Of a DNA stretch of 64,000 bases, positions 47,760 to 56,426 are shown piece after piece. Every line of letters begins with the position of its first letter. Position 1 is the stretch's first letter. The notes under the pieces were generated by a model. The model saw nothing but the letters and a program-made list of their open reading frames with translations, made no database searches and had not been told where the DNA came from. The translations under genes and the position numbers were made by a program. Source of the DNA: Pseudomonas fluorescens NCIMB 11764 (GTDB taxonomy: Bacteria > Pseudomonadota > Gammaproteobacteria > Pseudomonadales > Pseudomonadaceae); assembly GCF_000293885.2 (NCBI RefSeq), contig NZ_CP010945.1, positions 1,178,001 through 1,242,000 on the forward strand. The letters run 5' to 3'.

Positions 47760-48818
47760 TCAAATCAACGACATCTGGCGACCCGGCGGACAAAAGGCGT
47801 CGCAATCCAGATTGAAACCTTCCCGTCGATTGAGCCCCAGGCGTTTGATGGTTTTGGCAAAGCGCTGCGCCAACAGATCGGCAAACGGACCTTCGCCACG
47901 CATTCGGGTGCCGAACCGACTGTCATACAGTTCACCGCCGCGGCTCTGGCGAATCAGACTCAACACATGGGCTGCTCTTTGAGGATAGTGGGCCGCCAGC
48001 CATTCCTCGAACAACGGTGCCACTTCCAGCGGCAGGCGCAACATCATGTAGGCCGCACTTTGTGCTCCGGCCGCCTGCGCCTCGGTCAGCAGGCTTTCGA
48101 GCTCGCTGTCGTTGATCATTGGAATCATCGGTGAACACAGAACGCCCACCGGAATCCCGGCCTCGCGCATTACGCGGATCGCCCGTAGACGGGCCTTGGG
48201 CGCAGCGGCGCGGGGTTCGAGGATGCGTTTGAGTTCATCGTCCAGGGTGGTCAGGCTGATCATCACCGCTACCAGCCGTTGTTCGGCGAGTTCAGCCAGC
48301 AGGTCCAGGTCGCGCAGAATCAGCGAGCCCTTGGTGATGATCGTCACCGGGTGACGGTAACGCAGCAGCACTTCCAGGGTTTTGCGGGTGATCTTGTGTT
48401 CCCGTTCGATGGGCTGGTATGGATCGGTGTTGGAGCCCAGGTTGATCGGTGCGCATTGATAGCCGCGTTTGGACAGTTGCTCTTCCAGCACATCGGCGGC
48501 ATTGGTCTTGGCAATCAGTTTTGTTTCGAAATCCAGCCCCGGTGACATGTCCCAATAAGCGTGGCTGGGTCGTGCATAGCAATAGATGCAGCCGTGCTCG
48601 CAACCGCGATAGGGATTGATCGAACGATCGAAGGGCAGGTCCGGCGAGTTGTTGCGGGTAATGATGGTTTTCGCGGTCTCGATGCGCACCTCGGTGCCCT
48701 GGGTCATCGGCGCTTCCTGATACCAGCCATCGTCCTCCGCCACTGAGCGGTTCGGGGCGAAGCGGTTGTGAGGGTTGGTGGCGGTGCCGCGTCCGCGGGG
48801 AGGCAAGGGAGTGCTCAT
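47760..48818 (-). CDS. PA0069-type radical SAM protein, SOS-associated
   Basis: 352 residues. The 4Fe-4S motif CEHGCIYCY (CxxxCxxC) at about residues 73-81 places it in the radical SAM superfamily, in the SplB-like/Rv2578c group; the fold continues with LGSNTDPYQPIE and TIITKGSLILRDLDLL. Spore photoproduct lyase relatives repair DNA, but the substrate here is unknown. A LexA box lies 17 bases upstream of the start, so it should be induced by DNA damage; the P. aeruginosa homologue is listed among LexA-controlled genes. Confidence 0.9.
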   Translation of the reverse strand: MSTPLPPRGRGTATNPHNRFAPNRSVAEDDGWYQEAPMTQGTEVRIETAKTIITRNNSPDLPFDRSINPYRGCEHGCIYCYARPSHAYWDMSPGLDFETKLIAKTNAADVLEEQLSKRGYQCAPINLGSNTDPYQPIEREHKITRKTLEVLLRYRHPVTIITKGSLILRDLDLLAELAEQRLVAVMISLTTLDDELKRILEPRAAAPKARLRAIRVMREAGIPVGVLCSPMIPMINDSELESLLTEAQAAGAQSAAYMMLRLPLEVAPLFEEWLAAHYPQRAAHVLSLIRQSRGGELYDSRFGTRMRGEGPFADLLAQRFAKTIKRLGLNRREGFNLDCDAFCPPGRQMSLI

Positions 48819-48834
48819 CGATCAATACTCTTTG

Positions 48835-48850
48835 CTGTATGTGCATACAG
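48835..48850. promoter_or_regulatory. LexA box
   Basis: CTGTATGTGCATACAG matches the SOS box CTGT-N8-ACAG with nearly perfect symmetry. It ends 17 bases upstream of the radical SAM gene start on the reverse strand, a usual repressing position. Confidence 0.92.
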
Positions 48851-49049
48851 TATCGAAGGATGAACGAGCCGGCCAGTGCCGTTCGGCACTCCGACAGGGC
48901 AGGAAACTTCTTGGCAATGAAGTTGACCGGCGAGTTCAACCTGGTGACATTCCGGGAAACATATGACGAATAGCTTGGAGACTAAATTAATAAGTAGTAT
49001 CCGTCTCGCACGAAGTTTCGTGTCTTAATTAATTAAATGGATTTCATTA

Positions 49050-49352
49050 ATGTCGATTTTTAATCAGCGCGGTATCTTTTTACAACTTATGCAGCCAAGT
49101 GCTTCGGAACCAAACACGCTCGTTTCAATACAGCTTGCCCGTATGGAATTGGGTTTTGATGCCGAAAATGAAGTGCAGACCGAGGCCCTGGTGGATTCTG
49201 TCTATATGACTGCAACTTCAGTTGATGGCGGTCGTTCGTTCGATATCAAAAAAGTAAAAAGTGATGTGGACGGTGACGGCGATATCGACAGCGACGACAA
49301 GGAAAAACTGCTGGCTCTGGCCAAAGCTTATTCCAGTATCGTCAATCCGTAA
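49050..49352 (+). CDS. Small acidic protein with an EF-hand/dockerin-like loop
   Basis: 100 residues, not recognised as a known family. The notable part is DVDGDGDIDSDDKEKLL (about residues 71-87), a calcium-loop pattern DxDxDGDIDxxD as in dockerins and EF-hands. The N-terminal half is unremarkable and has no signal peptide. The gene and the 100 bases before it (with TTAATTAATTAA) are clearly more AT-rich than the neighbours, suggesting acquisition or rapid evolution. No strong ribosome site. A perfect hairpin follows (49365-49397). I think it is real because of the motif, but with moderate confidence. Confidence 0.6.
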   Translation: MSIFNQRGIFLQLMQPSASEPNTLVSIQLARMELGFDAENEVQTEALVDSVYMTATSVDGGRSFDIKKVKSDVDGDGDIDSDDKEKLLALAKAYSSIVNP

Positions 49353-49364
49353 GCCTGGTTACTC

Positions 49365-49397
49365 ACTAAACCTGTGAGAGTGCCGCGCAGGTTTAGT
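49365..49397 (+). terminator. Hairpin after the EF-hand-like gene
   Basis: ACTAAACCTG (49365-49374) and CAGGTTTAGT (49388-49397) are perfect 10-bp arms with a 13-base loop, 13 bases after the stop. TTGTG follows rather than a full U-run. Confidence 0.55.
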
Positions 49398-49555
49398 TGT
49401 GAAGTGCGAGTTGAATCAGCCGTCGCAGGTATTGTTGGAAAGCACAAATTCAAAGGGAGCGGATTCACGATTCTTTGACAGGTGGCTCACGGACCTTTGA
49501 CCGCTCGACGCTCATTGTGGCGTCGTCACCCCGCCTTCCAATACGGTCGTCAAGC

Positions 49556-50197
49556 ATGTCCCCACGCCTTATTCCTGCGATGTGTTTGTCGCTGGTTGCA
49601 CTGTTCAACCTGACGTTTGCTCACGCTGACGAGACAGTCGTGCCCCGTCCTGCGGAGTGGGCTCAACCGGTCGGGGTTCAGTACAACCTTTTCCAGATGT
49701 CCCCGACTCTCTACCGCAGCGCATTACCCGATCGCGGAGCCGTTCCCTTGTTGGCAAAACTCAAGGTCGCCACGGTGATCAACTTCCTGCCCGAGTCCGA
49801 TTCAAGCTGGCTGGCCACACCCGGTATCGAACAGGTGCAACTGCCCTACCGCACCAATCACGTGGATGATGCGCAAGTCCTCACGGCCCTTCGTGCCATT
49901 CAGAGCGCCGAAGCCAAAGGCCCGGTGCTGATGCATTGCAAACACGGCTCGGACCGTACTGGCCTGATGGCCGCCATGTACCGGGTGGTTGTGCAGGGAT
50001 GGAGCAAGGAGGACGCCCTGAGCGAGATGACTCAGGGCGGCTTTGGTGACAGCACACACTTCAGGGACGGTGTTCGTTACATGATGCAGGCCGATGCCGA
50101 GAAGCTGCGCACAGCGCTGGCCAACGGGGAGTGCAGCACGAGCCCGTTCGCTGCGTGTTCGATGAAAAACTGGTTCAAGTCCGCCCATGTCGAGTAA
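49556..50197 (+). CDS. Exported dual-specificity/tyrosine phosphatase-like protein
   Basis: 213 residues. Signal peptide (LIPAMCLSLVALFNLTFAHA) and then a cysteine-phosphatase domain with the P-loop HCKHGSDRTG (Cx5R) at about residues 138-147. A general-acid Asp probably lies in TNHVDDAQV. Such periplasmic enzymes may act on phosphotyrosine, phosphoinositides or other phosphates; the substrate is unknown. The ATG at 49556 is chosen for the signal peptide; an upstream ATG at 49475 would add 27 residues. Confidence 0.85.
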   Translation: MSPRLIPAMCLSLVALFNLTFAHADETVVPRPAEWAQPVGVQYNLFQMSPTLYRSALPDRGAVPLLAKLKVATVINFLPESDSSWLATPGIEQVQLPYRTNHVDDAQVLTALRAIQSAEAKGPVLMHCKHGSDRTGLMAAMYRVVVQGWSKEDALSEMTQGGFGDSTHFRDGVRYMMQADAEKLRTALANGECSTSPFAACSMKNWFKSAHVE

Positions 50198-50201
50198 ACA
50201 G

Positions 50202-50232
50202 CACCTCCCACGGCATTGCGCTGTGGGAGGTG
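50202..50232. terminator. Hairpin between convergent genes
   Basis: CACCTCCCAC and GTGGGAGGTG are perfect 10-bp arms around GGCATTGCGCT, just after the phosphatase gene and before the YheV stop. It can work on both strands but lacks a U-run. Confidence 0.55.
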
Positions 50233-50242
50233 ATCACTGGAC

Positions 50243-50530
50243 TCAGTGCTGTTCGTCAGGCTTTTTCTTCAGCTTCGGGTTCGGGAAAAACTGTACGGCC
50301 TGAACCTTGGCGTCCGGTACCTTCAGCGCCGAAACATTAACCCGCGTTCCCAATTCCTTGGGGACGGACAGGCCTTGTTCATTCAACGTGTCTGAATACC
50401 CGCAGGCCACGCACTCGCGGTGCGGGACGTCGTCTTCGTTCCACATCATCAACTTGTCCGGCTCGCTGCACGCCGGGCAGACCGCCCCGGCGATGAAGCG
50501 TTTTTTCGTCTTCACAGGCGCCTCACTCAT
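50243..50530 (-). CDS. YheV family zinc-ribbon protein
   Basis: 95 residues. Two zinc knuckles, CPACS and CVACG, at about residues 18-45, and the conserved motif RFIAGAVCP near the start, identify the YheV family. YheV genes commonly follow prlC, as here, with a 4-base overlap (ATGA). Function unknown. Confidence 0.9.
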   Translation of the reverse strand: MSEAPVKTKKRFIAGAVCPACSEPDKLMMWNEDDVPHRECVACGYSDTLNEQGLSVPKELGTRVNVSALKVPDAKVQAVQFFPNPKLKKKPDEQH

Positions 50531-52578
50531 GCTGCTGCGTCCTCACTCAGGCCGCTGTGGCGCAAGAGTGCGTCAATCGACGGCGCACGGCCACGGAAGT
50601 CGACGAACAGCACCATCGGTTCCTGAGAACCGCCGCGGGCCAGGATCGCTTCGCGGAAGGCGCGACCGGTTTCGGCATTGAGCACGCCGTCCTCTTCGAA
50701 CTTCGAGAACGCGTCGGCGGACAGCACTTCTGCCCATTTGTAGCTGTAGTAACCCGCCGCGTAGCCGCCAGCGAAGATGTGGGCGAAGCTGTTCGGGAAG
50801 CGATTGTAAGCCGGCGGGCGCATGACCGAGACCTCGTCGCGCACGCCTTCGAGCACTTGCAGCACGCTGCGGCCATCGCCGTGGGTGGCATGCAGTTCGA
50901 AGTCGAACAACGAGAATTCCAGCTGGCGCACCATCATCAGGCCGGACTGGAAGTTCTTCGCCGCGAGCATTTTTTCCAGCAGATCCTGGGGCAGTGGCTC
51001 ACCGGTTTCGTAATGACCGGAAATCAGCGCCAGGCCTTCCGGCTCCCAGCACCAGTTTTCCATGAACTGACTTGGCAGCTCGACCGCATCCCACGCCACG
51101 CCGTTGATGCCGGAGACGCCCGCGTGTTCGACGCGGGTCAACAGGTGATGCAGGCCGTGACCGAATTCGTGGAACAGGGTGGTCACTTCGTCGTGGGTCA
51201 GCAACGCAGGCTTGCCGCTGTCGGCCGGTGTGAAGTTGCACACCAGATTGGCCACCGGGTTTTGCAGTGCGCCTTCAGCGGTGCGGCGACGGTCGCGGGC
51301 GCCGTCCATCCAGGCGCCGCCGCGCTTGTTGGCGCGGGCGTAAAGGTCGAAGAAGAAGCGGCCGACATGCTGGCCATTTTCCTTGATCTCGAACAGGCGA
51401 ACGTCCGGGTGCCAGGTGTCGAAGCCTTTTTGCTCGGCGATTTCGATGCCGTACAGACGTTGAACGATGGCGAACAGGCCGCTCAACACTTTATCAATCG
51501 GGAAGTAGGCGCGCAGGGCTTCCTGGGCAACGCTGTAACGTTGTTCGCGGAGTTTTTCACCGTAGAAACCGCTGTCCCAGCTTTGCAGGTCCGGGCAGCC
51601 TTGTTCGGCAGCATAGGCCTTGAGCTGTTCCAGATCCTGGACGGCGAACGGCTTGCTGCGTTTGGCGAGGTCGCGCAGGAAACTCAGCACCTGATCGCTG
51701 GATTCGGCCATTTTGGTGGCCAGGCTCAGCTCCGAGAAGCTGGCGAAGCCCAAGAGTTTTGCCAGCTCCTGACGCAGGTCGAGAATTTCTTCCATCACCG
51801 GGCCGTTATCGTTCTGACCGGCATTCGGGCCTTGGTCCGACGCACGGGTACAGTAGGCGGCGTAGACTTCTTCGCGGAGGGCTCGGTCGTGTGCGTAGGT
51901 CATCACCGCGTAGTAGCTCGGGAATTCCAGGGTGATCAGGAAGCCTTCCAGCCCCTTGGCCTGGGCAGCTGCGGCCATTTGCGCCTTGGCCGAATCGGTC
52001 AGGCCGGCGAGGGCCGCTTCGTCGGTAACGTGCTTGGTCCAGGCTTGGGTCGCATCGAGCAGCTGGTTGGAGAAGCGGCTGCCCAGCTCTGACAATTTGC
52101 TTTGCACTTGGGCGTAACGCTGTTGCTCGGCTTCTGGCAGATCAATACCCGACAGACGGAAGTCACGCAGGGAGTGTTCCAGGATAGTTTTTTGCGCCAC
52201 GTCGAAACCGGCGGCTTCCGGGCTGCTGGCCAAGGCTTCGAAGGCCTCGAACAATTCGCGGTTCTGGCCCAGCTCGGTAGAGTAGGCACTCAGGGCGGGC
52301 AGGCAGGATTCGTAGGCTTCGCGCAATTCGGCGCTGTTGCACACGGCATTCAGGTGGCTGACCGGGCTCCAGGCAGCGCCCAGACGATCGTTGAGTTCGT
52401 CCATCGCCAGCACCAGGCCGGCCCAGGTCGGTTGTTTGCCCTGGGTTTTGAGGATATCGATAATCGCGGCGCGGTTGTCAGCCAGGATCTGTTCAATGGC
52501 CGGTTGCACGTGTTCGGCACGGATCGCCGAGAACGGAGGCAGGTCGTAGGACTGCAGAAGAGGGTTGTTCACGCTCAC
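50527..52578 (-). CDS. prlC: Oligopeptidase A (PrlC), M3 family
   Basis: 683 residues. The zinc site HEFGHGLHHLL with the downstream Glu region, and WDAVELPSQFMENW, are M3 hallmarks. It is a cytoplasmic metallopeptidase that degrades oligopeptides, including cleaved signal peptides. The GTG at 52578 (giving SVNNPLLQSYDLPPFSAI) follows AAGGTG and matches homologue N-termini better than the ATG nine codons upstream. Divergent from the gamma-carbonic anhydrase gene. Confidence 0.95.
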   Translation of the reverse strand: MSVNNPLLQSYDLPPFSAIRAEHVQPAIEQILADNRAAIIDILKTQGKQPTWAGLVLAMDELNDRLGAAWSPVSHLNAVCNSAELREAYESCLPALSAYSTELGQNRELFEAFEALASSPEAAGFDVAQKTILEHSLRDFRLSGIDLPEAEQQRYAQVQSKLSELGSRFSNQLLDATQAWTKHVTDEAALAGLTDSAKAQMAAAAQAKGLEGFLITLEFPSYYAVMTYAHDRALREEVYAAYCTRASDQGPNAGQNDNGPVMEEILDLRQELAKLLGFASFSELSLATKMAESSDQVLSFLRDLAKRSKPFAVQDLEQLKAYAAEQGCPDLQSWDSGFYGEKLREQRYSVAQEALRAYFPIDKVLSGLFAIVQRLYGIEIAEQKGFDTWHPDVRLFEIKENGQHVGRFFFDLYARANKRGGAWMDGARDRRRTAEGALQNPVANLVCNFTPADSGKPALLTHDEVTTLFHEFGHGLHHLLTRVEHAGVSGINGVAWDAVELPSQFMENWCWEPEGLALISGHYETGEPLPQDLLEKMLAAKNFQSGLMMVRQLEFSLFDFELHATHGDGRSVLQVLEGVRDEVSVMRPPAYNRFPNSFAHIFAGGYAAGYYSYKWAEVLSADAFSKFEEDGVLNAETGRAFREAILARGGSQEPMVLFVDFRGRAPSIDALLRHSGLSEDAAA

Positions 52579-52667
52579 GGTTGGCACCTTGGCTGGAAGA
52601 AACATGCCGCCATCTTAATTACAATCGACGCTCACCGCAGCTATCGGCAACAGAGAGAAACCCTATC

Positions 52668-53213
52668 GTGACCCTTCGCAAGTATCAGAACCACACGCCA
52701 CTGCTGGGCAAAGGCGCTTTTGTCGACAGTTCGGCGGTGGTGATCGGCGACGTCGAAATCGGCGATGACAGCTCCGTTTGGCCGCTGACGGTGATCCGTG
52801 GCGACATGCACCGCATCCGTATTGGCGCACGCACCAGCGTGCAGGACGGCTGCGTGCTGCACATCACCCACGCCGGGCCGTTCAACCCTGATGGCTTTGC
52901 GTGTTTGATCGGTGATGACGTGACCATCGCGCACAAAGTCATGCTTCACGGATGCAGCGTGGGCAGTCGGGTGCTGATTGGCATGGGCAGCATCGTCATG
53001 GACGGCGCTGTGGTCGAAGACGATGTGATCATCGGCGCCGGCAGCCTGGTTCCGCCGGGCAAACGCCTGTCCAGCGGCTTTCTGTATGTCGGCAGCCCGG
53101 TGAAACAGATCCGTCCGCTGACTGACAAGGAACGAGCCTTTTTCACCTACAGCGCGGCGAATTACGTGAAGCTCAAGGATCTGCATCTGGCTGAAGGCTA
53201 CGACCAGATCTGA
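52668..53213 (+). CDS. Gamma-carbonic anhydrase family protein
   Basis: 181 residues forming a left-handed beta helix with hexapeptide repeats (VVIGDVEIGDDSSVWPLTVIRGD, then IGDDVTIAHKVMLHGCSVGS). The three zinc histidines appear in LHITH, IAHKVMLHG. It is a trimeric YrdA/CaiE-like enzyme; many such homologues have weak or unknown activity. A GTG start is used at 52668. It follows prlC divergently and precedes a HAD phosphatase by 27 bases. Confidence 0.9.
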   Translation: MTLRKYQNHTPLLGKGAFVDSSAVVIGDVEIGDDSSVWPLTVIRGDMHRIRIGARTSVQDGCVLHITHAGPFNPDGFACLIGDDVTIAHKVMLHGCSVGSRVLIGMGSIVMDGAVVEDDVIIGAGSLVPPGKRLSSGFLYVGSPVKQIRPLTDKERAFFTYSAANYVKLKDLHLAEGYDQI

Positions 53214-53240
53214 CCTCGACGCCCATATTCAGGATTCAAC

Positions 53241-53891
53241 ATGCATTACCAAACCATTTTGTTCGACCTCGATGGCACCCTGACCGATCCGCGCGAGGGC
53301 ATCACCCGCTCAATCCAGTTCGCCCTGAGCAAGCTGGGAATTGACGAGCCCGACCTGACCCGACTCGAACATTTCATCGGCCCGCCGTTGTTGCAGGCGT
53401 TCATGCAGTTCTACGACTTCGACGAACCCAAAGCCTGGGAGGCGGTGAATTTCTATCGCGAGCGCTTCAAGGTTACCGGCCTGTATGAAAACCGCGTATT
53501 CGATGGCGTTAAGCCGCTGCTGGAAACCCTCGGAGGGCAAGGGCGCCAGCTGTACATCGCGACCTCCAAGCCGTGGGTCTTCGCCCGGGAAATCGCCCGG
53601 CACTTCGACTTCGCCAAACACTTCAAAGTCATTTACGGCAGCGAACTGGATGGCACGCGGACCAACAAGGTCGAGCTGATTGCCCACCTGATGGCCGAAG
53701 AAAACCTGGACCCGGCGAACACCCTGATGATCGGCGACCGCAAACACGACCTCATCGGCGCGCGCAGCAACGGACTGGATGCCGCGGCGGTGGGTTATGG
53801 TTTTGGCAGCCGGGAAGAGTTGAGCGCAGAAGCGCCGGCGTATCACTTTGAAACGCTGGATGAGATGCACCAGGCGTTTTTGCGGCACTGA
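53241..53891 (+). CDS. HAD family hydrolase, phosphoglycolate-phosphatase-like
   Basis: 216 residues. HAD motifs: I FDLDGTLTD, II IATSKP, III lysine in TNKVELI and IV GDRKHDLIGA. The helical cap lies at about 20-80. Closest general type is the Gph/PpaX-like group; substrate uncertain. It probably shares a transcript with the gamma-carbonic anhydrase gene. A REP pair follows. Confidence 0.9.
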   Translation: MHYQTILFDLDGTLTDPREGITRSIQFALSKLGIDEPDLTRLEHFIGPPLLQAFMQFYDFDEPKAWEAVNFYRERFKVTGLYENRVFDGVKPLLETLGGQGRQLYIATSKPWVFAREIARHFDFAKHFKVIYGSELDGTRTNKVELIAHLMAEENLDPANTLMIGDRKHDLIGARSNGLDAAAVGYGFGSREELSAEAPAYHFETLDEMHQAFLRH

Positions 53892-53900
53892 CACTCAAAT

Positions 53901-54006
53901 GTGGCGAGGGTGCTTGCGCCCGTTGGGTCGCGTAGCGGCCCCAGGATCGGCAAGAACGCCACTGCGACGGCTTCGCCGCCGAACGGGAGCAAGCTCCCTC
54001 GCCACA
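53901..54006. repeat. REP pair between convergent genes
   Basis: GTGGCGAGGGTGCTTGCGCC mirrors GGAGCAAGCTCCCTCGCCAC, with inner stems GGGTCGCGTAGCGGCCC and GACGGCTTCGCCGCC. The left arm has drifted from the consensus. Confidence 0.85.
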
Positions 54007-54009
54007 GAA

Positions 54010-55086
54010 TTACTTGCCCGTCAGTTTTTTTAGCGCTGTCTTACGCTCACCAACTGGCAATGCACCCAGCTTCTCTACCGCTGCATAAAACTTCACCCAA
54101 TCCCCATCCACTTGCCTGAACAACGCCGCAAACGCCGGTACCCATTGGTCGTACAAACCAAACGGCAACAACCGGGCGTTGTTCATCGGTGCGTTGATCC
54201 AGGCGTCGTAGCGTTTGTCACCCGTCCATTGGCTATCGCGTAACTGCCGGTATTCGGTGCGCAACCGCTCGAACTCGGCTGCTTTGCGTTGACGCATCAG
54301 CTCGCTGGCCAGCGGCTGTGCGTATAGCTGTTCAAGCCGCGTACGAGTGTCCAGCACCAACTGAATAAACTGATCCCGCCGCTGCGCCAGGGCGCCATTG
54401 TCCGGCGCCAACCCGCGATGGGCACGCCACTGCCGAGTGCCTTCCTGTTCCACGAACGTGGCGAAAGACTCGTTGAACTCGGTGTCGTCCTTCACATAAA
54501 AACGCTGATGCGCCAACTCATGGAAGATCAAGGTCGCCAACCGCTCATCGCCCCAACCCATCATCGAACTGATGATCGGATCGTTGAACCAGCCGAGCGT
54601 CGAATAGGCCTCGACACCGCCGATCGACACGTCCATACCTTGCAGTCGCAGCAATGCTGCCTCGCCACGGGCCGCGCTCTGGCTGTAATAGCCGCGATAG
54701 GCCACGCAACCGGCGATGGGGAAACAATGGTTTTGCGGTGTGAGGGAAAATTCCGGCGTGGCGAACACGTTCCAGACTACGAACGGTCGGCCAATGTCAG
54801 CGTACAAGCGGTAGCTCTGGTTATCCGGCAGATGCAGATGCTGGCTGGCGAACGTTCTTGCCTTTTGCGACTGGGCCAGATGCGCACGCAGCTTCTGATC
54901 GCGAGCAGGGTCGGCAATCACCTCGGTAACCGCTTCCCGAGCCCGCAGCAATTGCAGCTGACCACTGGCCAATTGGCCGTAATAGCTGAAGCTTGCGCAG
55001 CCGTTGAGCAACAAAAACAACACACCCGGAAACAAAACGCGCAAAACGCGATCAAGTAACCCAAGGCTTGGAAGCGGCCTGATCAA
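54010..55086 (-). CDS. Lipoprotein predicted aminopeptidase (COG4324-like)
   Basis: 358 residues. Lipobox LLNGC near residue 29. The zinc motif IFHELAHQRFY (HExxH) is followed by FNESFATFVEQEG, whose Glu is the likely third ligand. Conserved GGVEAYSTLGWFNDPI precedes it. This fits the predicted aminopeptidase family COG4324. It appears to start with TTG at 55086 after a GGGAG site. Divergent from two small paralogous lipoprotein genes. Substrate unknown. Confidence 0.85.
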   Translation of the reverse strand: MIRPLPSLGLLDRVLRVLFPGVLFLLLNGCASFSYYGQLASGQLQLLRAREAVTEVIADPARDQKLRAHLAQSQKARTFASQHLHLPDNQSYRLYADIGRPFVVWNVFATPEFSLTPQNHCFPIAGCVAYRGYYSQSAARGEAALLRLQGMDVSIGGVEAYSTLGWFNDPIISSMMGWGDERLATLIFHELAHQRFYVKDDTEFNESFATFVEQEGTRQWRAHRGLAPDNGALAQRRDQFIQLVLDTRTRLEQLYAQPLASELMRQRKAAEFERLRTEYRQLRDSQWTGDKRYDAWINAPMNNARLLPFGLYDQWVPAFAALFRQVDGDWVKFYAAVEKLGALPVGERKTALKKLTGK

Positions 55087-55145
55087 AATAAAATCTCCCT
55101 GGAGAGTCTGCCCGCAAGACTATCCCGCCTGACTGGAGCTCCGCT

Positions 55146-55568
55146 ATGCGCAAGATGATGCTGACGGGAGGCCTGTTGATGCTGACAGGCTGTGCAGGAT
55201 TCGGATTACCCCACCCTGATCCCGCTCAAGCGTGGATCGATCTCCATACGCAGCAACAAGACACCGCGTTGCAAGCGCTGGAAGTCGATGACAAGGCCTC
55301 CACCGACAAGCGCTATTTTGAGGTGCAACCCGGCAGCCATGAGTTGACGGTGCGTTATCAATTCCCGGTCGAGCCGAGCAACATCGGGCCTGACGCCGAG
55401 CCGCTGTGGCGCGATTGCCAGCTGAATGTGAAATTCAACGGCTTCCATGCGGGTGAGAAATATCAGCTGCAAGCAGGGAATATCGGTTTTCGGCCGTGGG
55501 CCAAGCTCTACGACCAACAGCGAAAAGTGATAGGCCAGGGCACACCGGCAGGCTGCCAACGCACTTGA
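55146..55568 (+). CDS. Small lipoprotein, paralogue 1
   Basis: 140 residues. Lipobox MLTGC. One domain with FEVQPGSHELTVRYQFPV and DCQLNVKFNGFHAGEKYQL. The same pattern is in the next gene, so the two arose by duplication. The strand pattern suggests a beta-sandwich resembling PEGA-like surface domains. Unknown function; conserved pair in pseudomonads. Confidence 0.82.
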   Translation: MRKMMLTGGLLMLTGCAGFGLPHPDPAQAWIDLHTQQQDTALQALEVDDKASTDKRYFEVQPGSHELTVRYQFPVEPSNIGPDAEPLWRDCQLNVKFNGFHAGEKYQLQAGNIGFRPWAKLYDQQRKVIGQGTPAGCQRT

Positions 55569-55608
55569 TCAGCGCTATGATGAATGACCAATCCTCTGGA
55601 CATTCATC

Positions 55609-56031
55609 ATGCGCAGGTTGTTACTATTGCTCGCGGCAGGCGCCATCGCCGGTTGCCAGAGCCCGTTGCCGGCGGTCAATCCACAGATGGCGTGGGTCGA
55701 ATTCTCGACGCCATTCCCCAACGATAAGTTGCTGATGGCGGAGCGACTGGACAAGCAGCGATTGCGCGATGGGCGTTTCTTCCAGGTGACGCCCGGCAGC
55801 CATGAGCTGGTCGTTCGTTTCGACTTTGAAGTGCCCGGTGGCGGGGGCTTGGGTGTGATGAATGGTCCTACGGAGCGGCTGTGCTACCTGACCATCCGCT
55901 ACGAGCATTTCGAAGCAGGCCAGCGTTATGTGCTGGAAGGCCGCTCGATAGCGTTCACGCCCGGCGCTCGGTTGTATAACGCCAAGCGCGAAATCGTCGC
56001 TGAAGACCGAGAGTCCTATTGCCTCATGTGA
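55609..56031 (+). CDS. Small lipoprotein, paralogue 2
   Basis: 140 residues. Lipobox IAGC. FQVTPGSHELVVRFDFEV and CYLTIRYEHFEAGQRYVLEG align with the upstream protein, including a shared Cys before the L(T/N)(I/V)(R/K) strand and a C-terminal Cys. Predicted to sit in the outer membrane facing the periplasm. 40 bases after paralogue 1 and likely on the same mRNA. Confidence 0.82.
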   Translation: MRRLLLLLAAGAIAGCQSPLPAVNPQMAWVEFSTPFPNDKLLMAERLDKQRLRDGRFFQVTPGSHELVVRFDFEVPGGGGLGVMNGPTERLCYLTIRYEHFEAGQRYVLEGRSIAFTPGARLYNAKREIVAEDRESYCLM

Positions 56032-56037
56032 AGCGTA

Positions 56038-56277
56038 TCAGCGCTCGTTTTTCTGGTAGATGATGGCTTTTCTACCGTAGTCGCACGTGCCGACGACCAT
56101 CGCGGCGTCATGCTTGTCGGCTTCTTCCTTCGACACGATTTCCAGCGTGTAGGAGGGCACGGCATTTGCCTGAATCTTCACTTCGATCTCATTCTTGAGT
56201 TCTTCGCAATCTTTGGGCGCTGCAAACGCTGAGGTCGTAAGCACACCACAGATAATTGCCAAGGCAAAACGTTTCAT
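56038..56277 (-). CDS. DUF1161 periplasmic protein (copy 1)
   Basis: 79 residues. Signal peptide (FALAIICGVLTTSAFA). Mature part has DCEELKNEIEVKI and VGTCDYGRKAIIYQ with two Cys likely disulfide-bonded. A second member lies at 59482. AAGGAG is 8 bases before the ATG at 56277. Function unknown. Confidence 0.86.
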   Translation of the reverse strand: MKRFALAIICGVLTTSAFAAPKDCEELKNEIEVKIQANAVPSYTLEIVSKEEADKHDAAMVVGTCDYGRKAIIYQKNER

Positions 56278-56373
56278 GGTTGAAGCTCCTTTGAGGCAGC
56301 ACGCAGGTTGATGCGTTTTCGCTGCTGTCATTTATTCGACCACAGTCACGCCAGCCGGGTTTTGTTTCAGCGC

Positions 56374-56404
56374 AAAAAAATCGCAGCCTGTCGAAGGCTG
56401 CGAT
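56374..56404 (-). terminator. Intrinsic terminator of osmC
   Basis: On the reverse strand ATCGCAGCCT-TCGAC-AGGCTGCGAT is followed by seven Ts, 22 bases after the osmC stop. Confidence 0.92.
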
Positions 56405-56426
56405 CACTTATCGCGACAACGCGGAT

